A stretch of DNA of 64,000 nt from Capronia americana (taxonomy: Eukaryota; Ascomycota; Eurotiomycetes; Chaetothyriales; Herpotrichiellaceae), in contig JADWQD010000006.1 of assembly GCA_016110215.1 (NCBI GenBank), forward strand, positions 868,001 through 932,000. Reading direction: 5' to 3'. Each line of letters opens with the position of its first letter. Position 1 is the first letter of the stretch. Below are positions 31,264 to 43,554 of the stretch, piece by piece. The position numbers were made by a program, and so were the translations under genes. The notes under the pieces were generated by a model. It saw nothing but the letters and a program-made list of their open reading frames with translations. It searched no databases and was not told where the DNA came from.

Positions 31264-34200
31264 GGCAGTGACCTGGGCAGGTCCCTCGCCACTTATGTCC
31301 TGTCGCCCTTTGGGGCAAGCGGTCTCAACAGCAAGCGAACATGTTTCTTTGACTTTATTTGAGCGCCTTTTGCATATTTGCATGCGGTTTACGGACTACG
31401 ATACCCCAGCCTCCACGGCTGATTTGGATTATGAATGAGCATGGTCGAGTCGTCATTGTGCGACTCCCGCTTCGCCTTGGCCGAGGCCTTGAACCTCCGC
31501 TACAGTATTACTAGCCTTAATATATTACATGAAAACAATTCCCAACCTATTTCCTCTGTTCCGGCTGCTTTCCTGCGAGTTGACGCCTCCCAGCCACTCG
31601 TGTAATGAGTCGCCGACGATGCCCCAAGATGCGGGTGACCGTCGGGGTACGTAGGTTTGAGTACCGAAACATCTTCGCCGAGGCCCCAAATTCAGCGATT
31701 CATCGACAATCAATCATGTCCTACCAATCTGCGGCTCGCAAACATCCGAGGCCATTCAGACACGGTGATCTACACTTAGGCGACACGTTCGAAAACCGCT
31801 TCGCGACTCGGGAAGCATCGCTGACACAGGAGAGGATTCACGCTACGATGACTCCAGTTCGCTCATCACTGTCATGGTCAAGAATTTCCGACAGTCCGGC
31901 GGGGAAAGCATCCGCCAATCCCAAATAATTTGGGGTAATACGTGCGACAGCACTCTGCTCTACTCTGCTTGCCGTTTGGCCTTTTTACAGGGGCCCCGAG
32001 GAGCTCGACTGGTTCGGAAAGTCAAGGGTGTCTGCTTCTACTACATCACCATGATGTCGGTGAGCGTTGCCAGCGTGGTTGGGTGTTGATGCCTGAATTC
32101 CGGCCTCACGGACGGCCACGAGACAACAACAAACCTGTTTGCGACGTGGCGCCTTGTCTGACCCCCAATTGAGAGCTTCAGGGCGACGGTCGCCTCCCGC
32201 CGGCAGGCAGCTTCGGCGTCCTTCTCCTCAATGATAGCAACCACTTTCGTAACATGGTTAATCATCCCCCAACTTTCATCCTCCCACACCACATAATAAA
32301 GACATTAAGTAGGAGGCGTGGGTGGTGACTCATGGTGCCTAACCAACGACACGTCCTTGTTCCGAGGCTTCTCGGCCTGTTGGGCACAATCCATGTTTTC
32401 CGCCCTCTAATTCCGATGGTTCGGACACACACGGTACGAGTCTCCGTACGAACTTTAACATTGCGAATCTCGCAAAATCACTCCCGGTGTCGGCTTCATG
32501 CCCTTTGAGTACGTCCTCCGAAACATGTTTTCGAACGAGTCAGACTCTGGAGAACTGTGTGGCAATCAAGCTGATCGATGTTGCAATCGCCTTCCCCCCA
32601 TGAAACTCTCGTTCGTGCTTCCACATTCGCACTGGTGGCCGGCAATTCAACAAGCGCCGTGAAGAAAAGTCTATTTAACGATGAGCCATGTGGCATTACT
32701 ATTCCAGGCCGACGGGAGTATTGCCGAAGTTCGCGCATTTCCGCCTCTCCAGTCTTCTACTCGGTACTCGTGCTGCACCCACCGAATGGGTTTGAACTTC
32801 GCAGTTGCAATCTACGTATCCGATGTGAAAAGATAGTCGCGACAACATCACGCAGTTCACCATGACGGACTTTCTGCTGTACTTTCTTCTTGAAACAAAA
32901 CCAAAGCGGCCGACGTTGGGCTCCGATGCTCGACTGATAGGAGCAGACCGACACTGCGTGGGGTGGCATGGTGGTGCCAGGAATGCGTACACCCAACCTC
33001 CACGCCAAAGTTGTTCGCAGTTCAAATTTTCAACACCTGTTCGGTGTTTCAGAACCCGACACCAGTTGCCTCGCCTCGAGCATGTGAATACGGAGTACTC
33101 GTCCTACTACGAAGGCGCGAACGCAGAAGAAAGGGAGAGATCTGCACTGCCTCGAACTGCTTCGGAATTTACCTTGCACTTTCCTGCTAAGAAGGCTAGC
33201 AGGGGAGACTGTCAGCGTTGCTTTTGCCTCACTTGTCTTCTAGTAGTGCTCCGTAAGTAGTACTCCACGGTGGTAGAAGTGGGGAGAACGCAGGTGAAAG
33301 GGTGCCACCATCAACCACCACATGGCACATAGGTAAGCAAAGGAAAGGAGCACGCCCACCGAGCGCCGCGCCCACCGGTGACGCGGATCCTCGCTGGCAC
33401 GTGCCGGTGGCACAGAGAGAGTCGGGCACGCACGTGATCCGCGATCAATTACAGAGAACTGCGCCACACATCGGTGCGGCCGTCAGCCACAGAAACTCGA
33501 GCCACCATCTTGAGCGTATTACTCAGCTTTCGTTCATTTTCTCTGATCAACGAGCGAATTCTATACTCTCACAACAGCCTCACGTTCCTGTCGCCAGAGA
33601 GGGATCTGAAATTGAGCTCGAAGCAAGGAGGCGGGCTCGGCTCGGCTCCCCAGATACTTACGTCCGAGTGTTATTACTTTGTCTAGTCGTTGACGATCTT
33701 GAAGAAATAAAGTGACATGCGCGTTGCTCGTTGTCTCTTGCAGCCGAGCGTAAAGACCCAGATCGCTGCGCTGGTCAATCGAGGTCCGAAGTAACCAGAC
33801 AAAATAGTGAGTGCGGATCTTCTAGCGGACACGATAAGAATTTGTCTTTGACTTATCGACGCCATGAGTCAAGACTGAACAATGTGATTTCCCGCAACGA
33901 CGGTGAAGATCTCTATCGCACTTGTCGAGTGCATGATACTTCCCACAGTATTTCGCCTTTGCTAGGCACCTACTGCTCTGGCGAAGTTCTTGTACACTGT
34001 TACCTGCAAGTTTGTTCTTCCCCTCGGCCGGAGTTCATGCTGCTGGTGTCGACTTGCACCTCTGTTGATTATCTTGGGCCCACGTGCTTGACTGATACAA
34101 AGTCCTATGTTTTGTGGGCATCCTAACGCGAAGATCACGATCATATGATTTGTTCTTCATCCCAAACTCGTGTCTCAACTTTATCTGGCTTGACAAAGCC

Positions 34201-34440
34201 ACTTGCGTGCTTGACGATGAATAGCCGAGGTCAACCCTTCCCTGACTCGAAAGTTACTATCTCCGCAATACTACCCCAGGAAACCCGCCTGGCCGGTGGC
34301 ACCAAGACATTAGGGCATTCCAGACCGCGAAGTACCTCCAGACTCTGGTAACCTCTTCGCGCGTCGACCTTCACATCAAATGAGCAGAAGTGAATCCGTC
34401 CTGAAGTATTACTCTTCATCAAGGGCCCCAAGCCAACAAC
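31264..34440. other. 3.2-kb region without a supportable gene
   Basis: Nothing recognisable was found on either strand. Frames are short and overlap in several phases. The left end holds the 3' UTR of the small unknown gene and the right end the promoter of the bZIP-DUF3425 gene. Confidence 0.5.
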
Positions 34441-36182
34441 ATGTCTTTGAACGGAGACATCACAGGCCCTGTGCCAGCTCTACCAAAGAAAAGTAACACT
34501 GCAGCAGAGAAGCGGTAAGCTAATAGGGACCATACTTGAAGCTGATGCTAAGCACGTCGACCTTCAGTAAACTGCGCAATCGGCTGTCTCAGCAGGCATT
34601 CCGTGCTCGTCAGAACCTCGAAATCAATGAACTGAAGCAGCAGCTTGCATTGTTCTCCGGTTCCGAAAGCGATCGCAACGCCAGCCTAGTGGCGGAGAAT
34701 CAAAGACTGCGACAACTGCTATGGCAATCAGAGAAGAAACTCCGAAGCTTACAAGCATCACTGAAAGGGATCCTTGACAGCATGGCAGAGGCGAGGGACG
34801 GCGACTTCGTAAGTGGCATCATCGAGCATTGAATCTTAGCGGCCTCCCTTGGTGGAACAGTTCTGCGTTCGGTGGCATCAATGCAACCTATTGGGTTTTC
34901 CCGACAGGATCGCTGACAGGAAACCGGCGAAAAGCATCCCCAGGGTGGATTTAACCAGACCGACGGGTCAGACCTCTCCTTCGACATCCTTTCTAGCCAG
35001 GGCAATATCGAACCACTTTCTTCGAGCGAGAACAATCTTTCTGACCTGGACGCATGCTCGGACTCCTGCCACGCCGCGTCAACGTCAGACGAGTCATGTC
35101 CTACAGAGATGCAACTAGTCGAGCAGACGGCATTGATACCGTCGAGCGAAGACACGCTCGGCGAAGATGCCCAGATGAGCATTGTTCAGGGACTTTCGGT
35201 CTTACCGTTGACGGCACCAATGCAGCTTCTTTCTCCCGAACCGATGATGCCGCTTTGTCAGAGTTTACAGGTGATGGCGCCATCCAAGTACTCCGAACAC
35301 ATTCTGGCGTATGAGATGTGCGCCTTCAGTTACCAGAGCCACAAACTCGGTGCGGACTTGCACAGGTACGGTGTCCGACCGAGCTGACACCATTCTGTTT
35401 CACTGACACCGAGTAGCCTCAATCAGATCGTCTCGAGCCTGGTCACGGCTTTCATAAAAATCGCATGGCGAGGCATGGAACCGTGGATCCATTGCACCAA
35501 CGGGAAAGACACACTCGCCAGACTGGCGGCGTGGCGCATTTCCCCCAGCCAGGCAACACTAGCGGCCATACCTCCTGCTCTCATGCCCACACCACTGCAA
35601 GCTGCTGTTCCGCATCCCCCGGTCATCGATTGGTGCATTTTCTCCTTCCTCAGGGACAAGCTGATCCAGTACCACTCCTCGGATCCGGCCCTGGACGAGA
35701 TTTGCGGCGACATCGGCCTGGCATATGTCGTCCAGGCCGACCTGTCCGAGTTCATTGTCGGAGCAGAACCTCTAACCGTCTACTTCAGCATCCATGATAT
35801 AATCTCAGGCATGCAGAGCAATCCCAGCTTGGTGGCAGATGATGCTCCCGATCCAAAGCCCGAGGTGAAGCTGCCGGCCCCGGACCTGTATACGCTGCTG
35901 CACACCAGGGAATACGCCCGGGAGGTCTACCACCACCTCGGAATCGGGCGAGGGATCCAAGAATACAATCTGGATCCGGGCTTGTTCACGAAATACCCGC
36001 ATCTCTACGAACCGAGCGCCAAAGTCGCTCAGGGAGTTGCCCTCAGGTCGTCCAACAAGATCACCTGGCCCGCTCCTCGGCCCCTCGACGACGTGGCAAT
36101 GAACTGCTACCGCAGATGTGCATCTTACCATACTGGTCTCACAGGGGCGATCTCCGGCTCAGCGGGGCTGATCGACCTGTGA
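34441..36182 (+). CDS. bZIP transcription factor with DUF3425 domain, 508 aa
   Basis: Four exons, 34441-34514, 34568-34808, 34920-35365 and 35417-36182, join in frame to 508 residues. The basic region is split by intron 1: KR-RKLRNRLSQQAFRARQ, residues 23-40. It is followed by a leucine-zipper-like heptad pattern (EINELKQQLALF to AENQRLRQLLWQSEKKL). The middle is acidic and Ser-rich (SSSENNLSDLDACSDSC). The C-terminal half is DUF3425, with PVIDWCIFSFLRDKLIQYH, then DPALDEICGDIGLAYVV at about 320-365. Intron 2 (111 nt) was placed at the second of two close AG sites because the first gives a stop. Proteins of this architecture are Pezizomycotina-specific regulators, often next to secondary or peripheral metabolism genes. 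Here it is directly convergent (136 bp) with a flavin monooxygenase and is the best candidate regulator of the 34-52 kb cluster. Confidence 0.88.
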
Positions 36183-36318
36183 TCGATCGTACTTGAAACC
36201 TCACTTCGAAGAAGGTGGCGAGGCCAAGAATTCATTGATAGTATCGCACAGTCTTCTTGAATCTATATCTCCATCGGAGTCGCAAACACCATGCAGGTAC
36301 TCCTTCTTCATTGTTTCA

Positions 36319-38608
36319 TTAGGCCCGTAGTGGCAGGTTCTCCGGAAGGTCCAAACTCCAAGGCACATCCTCGTTGCGGATATACGGGGCCAAGTCGACC
36401 TGTTTGCCCTTCTCAAACTCCATCTCCAGATCTGTCCTCCCATTCCCCAAGAACGCCCACACGTTGTCGTGATCGTACCGCAAATCGTAGTGTTCGTACC
36501 GCGGCGTCTTCAGCGCCTTCATGTGATGCAGCAGGCTGCCCGGCCAGATGTACACTCGGCCGTTGGGTTTGTTGTCCTTGTACCACGACCGACACTCCTC
36601 GGCCCAAACGCTGTACTTGTTGTGCCAGGCATCGATATGCTCGTTGATCTGGGTGGTCGGTCCCTGTCGAGGCTCCATGGCGCGGATGCCATCTTCTTGC
36701 ATTTTGCGGCAGCATTGTAGAGCATACTCGAGTTGAACCTCGTGCTATCACCCCCCAGGGACGGTTAGCATTGTTGTAGTGTACAGATCAGTGTTCAATG
36801 ATCAAAGATCATATGGGACCAGAATGGGCTTGGGGGGAATAAGTGGCGGTTGGCTGCAAGACTTACCGAAGGGAGGGCACACCCCTGGCCCCAGTTGCCC
36901 GTCGGCCCGTTCACCACGAAGTAGTTCGGGAACTTCGGCGCCGCGATACTGAGGTAAATGTTGGGCGTTTCCTTCCACTCGTCCTGCATGACCGCGCCGT
37001 CCACGCCCGTGATCCGGAAGTGCGGCGTATACGCGATATTAAAGCCCGTCGCGCACGCGATAATATCGAACTCGAACTCCTGGCCCGACGCAGTCACCAG
37101 ACCAGTCTCGGTGAATCGCACAATCTCGTCATGCACCACGTTGACGTGCTCCAGGGTTAGCGTCTCGAGGTACCCTTCCCCGGGCGTCAACCGTCGACAC
37201 CCGGGCGACCACTCTGGGATGAAGCGCTTCTTCAGCTCGTCGTGCCCGGGGCCGAGCTTTTCGCGCATGCTCGCCTGCATCGCCTCCTTCGCCTGGACGT
37301 TCTGCTTCGTTCCGCGCAGGAACATGGGGAACGCCTCCGTGAGCGCCGACTCCAGCCTCTTGCGATATTGGAGGTGGAAAGCCCGGTCGGTGCGAAACTT
37401 CTCCTTCTCCGCGTCGATATAGTAGTGCTTGCCGGCTGCGGCCGGGGGTTGGCTGTTCGGGTCGATTTTCTGGGTGTCTGTAGAGATCTGCGGCGCGATG
37501 TACGTCATGTTGCGCGCGAAGATGGTGAGGCTCTTGGATCCTGTTGAGCAGGGCCGCGAATGCACCCGGTTAGAACTTGGGACTTCGAATTGCGAGGGAA
37601 GCCGGACGGAAACCAATTCACGGTCTCTTGGGTCTGCGGGTTTTTTTTACCTTTAGCTAGATGAGGCACCATTTGGATGGAACTCGATCCTGTCCCCAAC
37701 ACGGCTACTTTCTTGCCCTGCCAATCGATCGAGGTGTCCCAGTGAGCACTGTGTGCTAGGGTGCCTTTGTATGACGAGATCCCTTCGATAGCAGGCCCTG
37801 AGAGCGGGAGAGCGGCGGCGTCAGCTCTTTTTCAACGTGCAGCGACAACTGGGGTGGATACACGAGGACTGGGAGATGATGGGCGAGCAGGCTTGGCTCG
37901 GCTTACATTTCCAATTGTTCACGACGCCGGAGCCGTTGATCAGGACGTTGCACCGGTCTGTGAATGTGGTTGTTTGGTCTTGGTTCGTGAGCTTAATTTG
38001 TACTTCCCCTGGATTCGTTCGTGACGGTCAGTCAGGTCTAAGCTCGCCCCACTAGGCTCGGTACTACATATGGAGAAGCTATTGCGCATCAACTCACATT
38101 CGCCAGCATCCTCGAGCCACGTCGCGCTCAACACCTCCGAGTTCAGCCGTATGTAGGGCGCCAACTTATGCTCATCGTGGAATCGCTGGAAGTATTTCTC
38201 GATCTCATCCGAGCCAGAGTAGAAGCCCGACCACTCCGTGTTGGGCTGGAAAGTGTAGGTATAGACGTGGGCGGGGATGTCGCACGCGCAGCCCGGATAC
38301 TTGTTCTCGTACCACGTTCCGCCATATGTGGAATTTCTGCCTCAGATCGAACAACAGGAGTTAGTTAGATTCCTGGGGTGCAGCGCCGGCCGCTATCGAT
38401 ATGGCAAAGATAACGAGCATGAGGGATCGAGGTCTGAGACCTACTTTTCATAGCATATCAGTTCGTAGTTGCGTAGCTGTTTCTTAGCTTTGTACGCTAG
38501 CAAGAGCCCCGACGCTCCAGCGCCGACGTGGATGATTTTGAGCGGTCGTGGTTGCGACTGGTATTGGTCGAGGACTTCGTAGTCCGTGGCCGTAGGTTTC
38601 GTGATCAT
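36319..38608 (-). CDS. Baeyer-Villiger-type FAD/NADPH monooxygenase, 583 aa
   Basis: Six exons on the minus strand (38608-38445, 38336-38098, 38008-37907, 37797-37651, 37540-36867, 36744-36319) join in phase to 583 residues. The start is the ATG MITKPT; an upstream TTG in frame is rejected. The first Rossmann motif GAGASG lies at 29-34, then GGTWYENKYPGCACD at 60-74. The Baeyer-Villiger fingerprint F-x-G-x3-H-x3-W-(P/D) appears as YKGTLAHSAHWD at 178-189, with Tyr replacing Phe. The second nucleotide motif GTGSSS is at 203-208. The C-terminal half has ATGFN and NGPTGNWGQG, usual for fungal members. Such enzymes insert oxygen next to a ketone to form an ester or lactone, using NADPH and O2, normally in the cytosol. 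Neighbours (SDR, MFS, bZIP regulator) fit a ketone-oxidising pathway. All five introns are 89-122 nt, longer than most others here. Substrate unknown. Confidence 0.92.
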
Positions 38609-39697
38609 CTTGTGAGTCTTTCTGAATGCACACTGTCGCAAGGTGCTCGTGGGAGAGGAGTCAAGTGCTCCGGCGAGGAAAGGCCGTCCTAATAACGTTT
38701 ATCACAGTAGAGGAAGTCAATCCTGTGTGGCGCCCGTCCGAACTCTGCGGGGCGTTGGGTGGTCTGTCGGTGTCCTCAGGAAAATAGCAGGGGACTAGCT
38801 CTTGCCTTTGCGGTACTCGGTAACTCATCTTAGCACCTCGGCTGGATTCCCAGACGTGATAACTGCAAGCCGTCTCAGGCCACGAATGGAATTGGACGAC
38901 GCGATAGGTCCCGCCTTGGTCGTCATGCGATACCTTTCGACTACTGGGCGGGTGTGTTGGGCATGCGGGCATGGCGAATCCACGATGTGTGGTCCGTATA
39001 TTGTAGTCAGCTCATAGCTCGCCATATGGGAACCTGGAGGTACACATCACCCAAGTTCGGCAGTCCGACCATACCGGAAATGGAATGAAGAACCCCTTGT
39101 CTTGCATAACATGGTGAACTGGGCTGGGTTGTTCGTTTCCTCCACCTTTCAGCGGGCAGTCATCTTGGGTGCCACAATGCTCGTTGTTTAGACGTCGGTG
39201 ACACGTTGCTCGGTACTGGGAACGAGCGAAGACCGGACATGCTTTCTAACGCAATGACTCGGCGTGCATTTCAGCAGAAGGTGGAGAGGCAGGATCAGTC
39301 AGCGATGAATTACTATCCCTGCTGTGTGCCTGCGCTGGGCATGTGGAGAAGCTGGAGAAGCGAGAGAAGCCAAGGAAATCCAATGAGCCGTTACGGAGGA
39401 CCGGAAGGTGCAATGACGTGCTTTTGTACGGGCGAGTACGCGGCTGCGAAGTGACTTTTACTCGGGCGCCACCAGCGCCACGCAGCACCAAGTCAGTCAA
39501 TCACCCACTCAGTCAGCTCTCTACCAGTCGTGCCGTAATTGTGGCTTGCGATGCATGCTACGCAGAGTTCTAGATTTACTGCAACACAGGGGAAGAATTC
39601 ATGGACTCTAGCCAACTGTCCATCGAGATTTTTGAATTTCTACCAGAAGTCCGCATGGATGTCCATCGCAAAATGCCCGTCGCTCCACTATCGCTGT
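38609..39697. other. Intergenic region between the monooxygenase and the SDR
   Basis: About 1.1 kb between two genes on the minus strand. It should hold the promoter of the monooxygenase (left part) and the 3' UTR of the SDR (right part). No gene or repeat is evident; a few short frames have no support. Confidence 0.5.
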
Positions 39698-40509
39698 TTA
39701 TGCGTGCCCCCCAGTCACCGAGAGGACTTCACCTGCAACGTAGCTTGCTTCATCTGATAAAAGGAAGGCAACCGCCGACGCAATCTCAGAGGGTTTTGCC
39801 ACTCTACCCAGAGGATTGCTAGGTAGCGTATCCAGAAAGCCCTTTTCCTCCTCGGCGCGTTTGACGAAGGCCGCAGTCGCGGTCGCACCTAACAACATCA
39901 GCACGCTACCTGGATCATGAAGTCCCTTCGTCACCTACCTGGCGCAACAGAGTTGGTCCGGATCCCAAATTTGCCGAAATCCTCCTGCCACGCCCGCGAC
40001 AGACCGATCACCGCGTGCTTGGTGGCACAGTAAACGGCCAGGCCAGTCACGCCTCTCAATCCAGCACCACTTGCAATGTTGACAATGCTGCCCCGGGAGC
40101 CAAACGGGCCCTGCGGCTCTTGCTTCTCCATGGCGCGAAGGGCGGCCGTGCCATAGTTCCACACTCCGCCGATATTGACGTAGATCATTCGGTCGTAGGC
40201 CTCATCCGAAGCAATGGGGCCTTCGTACAAGCCAATTCCAGCATTGTTGACAAGGCCGTCCAGTCGTCCCGCCGCCGAGACGACCTTTTCCATATATTTC
40301 CTGCAGACGGCTCGATCACCAACGTCGATGCCGCCTTCAAAGTGCACCTTGCCCGCGTCGATCCATGACTTTAGTTCGTCGGGCGGGCTGGCGGATAAGT
40401 CTACTGTCCAAACTGTCGCACCTCGCTCTGCAAGAGTCAGTGTAATGGCAAGACCGATTCCCGAACCCGCGCCAGTCACAACCACGTTCTTGCCTGTGAA
40501 GCTCGCCAT
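39698..40509 (-). CDS. Classical short-chain dehydrogenase/reductase (SDR), 253 aa
   Basis: Two exons on the minus strand, 40509-39939 and 39888-39698, are joined by a 50-nt intron that splits a Gly codon. The start is the ATG of MASFTGKNVV; an upstream in-frame TTG is rejected. The 253-residue product has every classical SDR mark: TGAGSGIG at 12-19, Asp37 at the end of the second strand (suggesting NAD(H) rather than NADP(H)), NNAG at 88-91, catalytic Ser147 in NIASGAG, and Tyr160 and Lys164 in YCATK. The C-terminus VAGEVLSVTGGHA is the usual SDR ending. The family interconverts alcohols and ketones; a plausible role is to make the ketone used by the neighbouring Baeyer-Villiger enzyme. That is inference from position. 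It is divergent from the MFS pump across 772 bp. Confidence 0.94.
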
Positions 40510-41281
40510 GTCAGCACCGAGCAATGAATATCAGTCGATGTATTATTGACTACACCCTTTTCCGGACTCCCCCATGCGGGCGAGCGGCCATCAATATACG
40601 AAGTATTGCACGTGGAAAGCCACGTGCTTCCTTCGAGGGAGCAAATGACTCGAATTGTGTCCGACCCGACGAGGTACCCCGGATGTTGGGACGGTGGAGA
40701 AAGCCATGTGCGATTTGCGGGGAGGGGTGACTGAGCTTTTGTCCCGTCAGCGGTGGAGAACTGCAAGCCTCGCGTCAGACTTCGCACTGTCACGGGGCGA
40801 CTATTCCCTTCGAGGCTGAAATGGTGTCCGGTGTCAGTCAGGACTGACTCTGTCTTGGTCTGCGATGATTGGCCCTATCACGACGGAACAGAAAAACCCG
40901 GGCATCTAGATGAGATGGTCCCAGAAACGAGCATCGGCTTTCGTCCGCTGTTACGCGTCCCCGCGCACGTCTCATGGGCGTCCAAAGAAGACACGGCGCA
41001 TGGACGGTAATGGCTCAGACTTTCCTCGACAAACCGGCTGCGGTCGAGACTTACTCAACCACACATTCCAGCCCCGGATCCAAGAGCATGGCTCGCCGAG
41101 GCTATCCCCGCGCTAGTGACCCCGTGGGATTCGCAACAACTAGAGTTTAGCTACATATACAGAAGTAGCTCCCCAGAATATTGGAAGATGAAGAGAATAC
41201 TTCAAACCCCCTTCTGGAGACAGCAGTCTCACTCCCCGGATCCGACCCTGGACTACGAAAGCTCGAAACAGTCACAAAACA
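40510..41281. promoter_or_regulatory. Shared SDR/MFS promoter with a 16-bp inverted repeat
   Basis: The 772 bp between two divergent start codons must hold both promoters. A perfect inverted repeat, GTCAGTC-AG-GACTGAC, lies at 40833-40848 near the middle, and TGACTC half-sites of AP-1/bZIP type occur at 40646-40651 and 40845-40850. A 10-bp palindrome, CATCTAGATG, lies at 40903-40912. A dimeric regulator, possibly the nearby bZIP-DUF3425 protein, could bind here; this is inference. Confidence 0.4.
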
Positions 41282-43554
41282 ATGAACAACACTGAAGAAC
41301 CCGAGCGAGACCTCGAGTCCAGTCTCGAGGACAAACAGACCCCGACAACTGTCCAGCACGATGAAATTGTCGGACAGTGGGGTGAGAAGACCGGCGTGGC
41401 GAAGGGCGACGACTCCGACGGACACGTCAACTGGACTTGGAAACAGATCCTTGCAACTATTTCACTCTGTGGCGTATACGTGGGTAGGATATCTCTATAT
41501 GTGATGCCTTCCAATTTGGAGTTCCTGCTAATGTGTCCTTTGTATGCAGGGTCGCAGATTCCGCTTTACTTTGTCGGAGGTAAGCTTGCAGCCCGAAGAG
41601 TTCGGGAAGGCTCTGACAACCCAAAGGTTCGCTCACCTACATTGCGGCCGACCTGGGTTCAGCCTCGACCGGTTGGCTGCCGGTTTCAAACTCTCTAGCA
41701 CTCGCCGCTGTATGCCCGTTCTGTGGCTACCTTCAAGACATGTTTGGAAAGAGGAATATTTCCATCTTGGGATCGATCTTGATCCTCGTCGGTACCATAG
41801 TCACCGCCACAGCTCATTCGTTTGCTCAAGGTGTGGCTGGTATGACCATTGCTGGTGCAGGTGCTTCGATCGGCGAGCTTACGGCATTGGCTGGGTGAGT
41901 CTGCCGCCCCTGGCAATGGCCCCAAACATGGTCAGGACTCAGTTGCTGATACAGAGGCCTGCAGGACGGCGGAGCTGGTGCCTGTCAAAAAGCGTGGGAT
42001 CTACCTCGCCTGTGTCACGTTCTTTATATGTCAGTTCAATGCACCCAGACACATCCGCCCCGCAAGTGTACTGATCCATCTGCAGGCCCGTTCTTCCCAT
42101 ACGTTCTGTACTCACAGCTCCTTTCCTCTCATTCGACCTGGAGATGGGGTCTGTGGATCACAGTGTAAGGAGATCTGCATGTTGCACGGCGTCAGTCAAC
42201 GCTAACACGGCAAAGCATCTATAATGGCGTGTTCTTCGCAGGAGTCCTCCTCTTCTACTTTCCGGACTCTCATATCTTGCGCAAAGGCGACTTGAGTCGG
42301 ACCGAGATCGCGAAGCGGATCGACTATATCGGCGCTATGCTGTCCATAACGGGAGTGATTCTATTGTAAGTCCCTCTATACCAAGACGACCACGGTCATT
42401 GACTGATTGTATCTAGCCTGGTTGCCTTGCAGTCTGGTGGATCATCGCACCCCTGGAAAAGCGCATACGTTCTCTGCATGCTGATCATCGGTGCGGCACT
42501 TATAGCCGGCTTTGTTGTGTGGGAGTGGAAAGGCGCAAAATATCCAATGGTACCCAAGGAGCTATTCGCCGGCCAGCGTGTTGTCGCCATCGCCCTCGTG
42601 GTTGCGTTCGTGTCGGGGATGAATTTCTGTGAGTTTCAAACGAGGGCTCCGTTTTCGACGAGCTTTCATTGTTCGGTGCGGGACCAGACTCTCTAACGAA
42701 GATGCGCAGACTCGATGATCAACTTCGCCCCGCTGACCTACGGCACTGTCTATGAGCCTGAGTGAGTCGTTCCCTTCCATTAATGTCTCCTCCCTACTGA
42801 CGCCTGCATAGCCCCATCCAAGTCGGCGTCAAAGGCCTCGGCTACTCGATTGCAATCACCGTTGGCGCCACAGTGATGAACGCCATGCTCACGGTCCTGA
42901 AAGGCCACGGCCGAGAACTCCTGCTCGTCTCATGTCTCCTGATGAGTACGTGAACTGTGCCCCAGCACCCTCGCTGAATCAGTACTTTTGCTGACCCCGG
43001 TGGTGTGATTCACAGCCGCCTTCACAGGCAGTATGGCCGTCGCCAACCCCACCAATGCAGGCCTAGCCGTCGGCCTCGCTACCGTCGCGGGCTTCGGGAT
43101 CGGAGGTGTCATCGTCCCGTCTGCGACCATCGCCATGACTGCGTGTCCCGACTCTCTCATCGCGACAGCCACGGCACTGACGCTGACCATCCGCTTCGTA
43201 GGCGGCTCGATCGGCTATTCGATCTACTACAACGTCTTCAGCGAGAAGCTGGCGAGCAAACTGCCGGAGAGGGTGCTTGATTTCGCCCTCGAAGCCGGGC
43301 TTCCGAGTTCGTCCGCTACGTCCTTCGTCCAGACCTTCCTCACCCTTCCTGCTAACATCTCGGATGTGGCGGGCGTGACGCCGGCGATCATCGACGCAGC
43401 CACGATCGGGAGCCGCTGGGCATATTCAGACGCGCTGGCATATGTCTGGTACACGAGCATCCCGTTCGGAGTGCTCTCCATTATTGGATGTCTCCTGATC
43501 GGGGATATTTCGAAGTACATGACCAACAGGATCGCAGTCCAAATGAAACATTGA
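41282..43554 (+). CDS. MFS efflux pump, TRI12/14-helix drug:H+ antiporter type, 576 aa
   Basis: Ten exons (41282-41483, 41550-41579, 41627-41894, 41965-42029, 42086-42164, 42216-42365, 42417-42628, 42710-42761, 42812-42945, 43016-43554) join in frame to 576 residues. The N-terminus is acidic and cytosolic (about 55 residues). The membrane part begins at WKQILATISLCGVYVG and has 12-14 predicted helices. The MFS A-motif between helices 2 and 3 reads GYLQDMFGKR, at about 111-120. Typical of the fungal TRI12 subgroup are ADLGSASTGWLPVSNSLA, GAGASIGELTALAG and AELVPVKKRGIY. Such pumps export toxic compounds across the plasma membrane by proton antiport. Exon 2 is only 30 nt; intron 4 has the weaker donor GTCAGT. 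The gene is divergent from the SDR, so the two are probably co-regulated. The cargo cannot be inferred. Confidence 0.93.

Noticed and set aside
34840..34919. Alternative acceptors at 34839 and 34907 in intron 2 of the bZIP-DUF3425 gene
   Set aside because: Both lead to frames that stop before the DUF3425 region; only the AG at 34919 keeps the frame open to the next intron.
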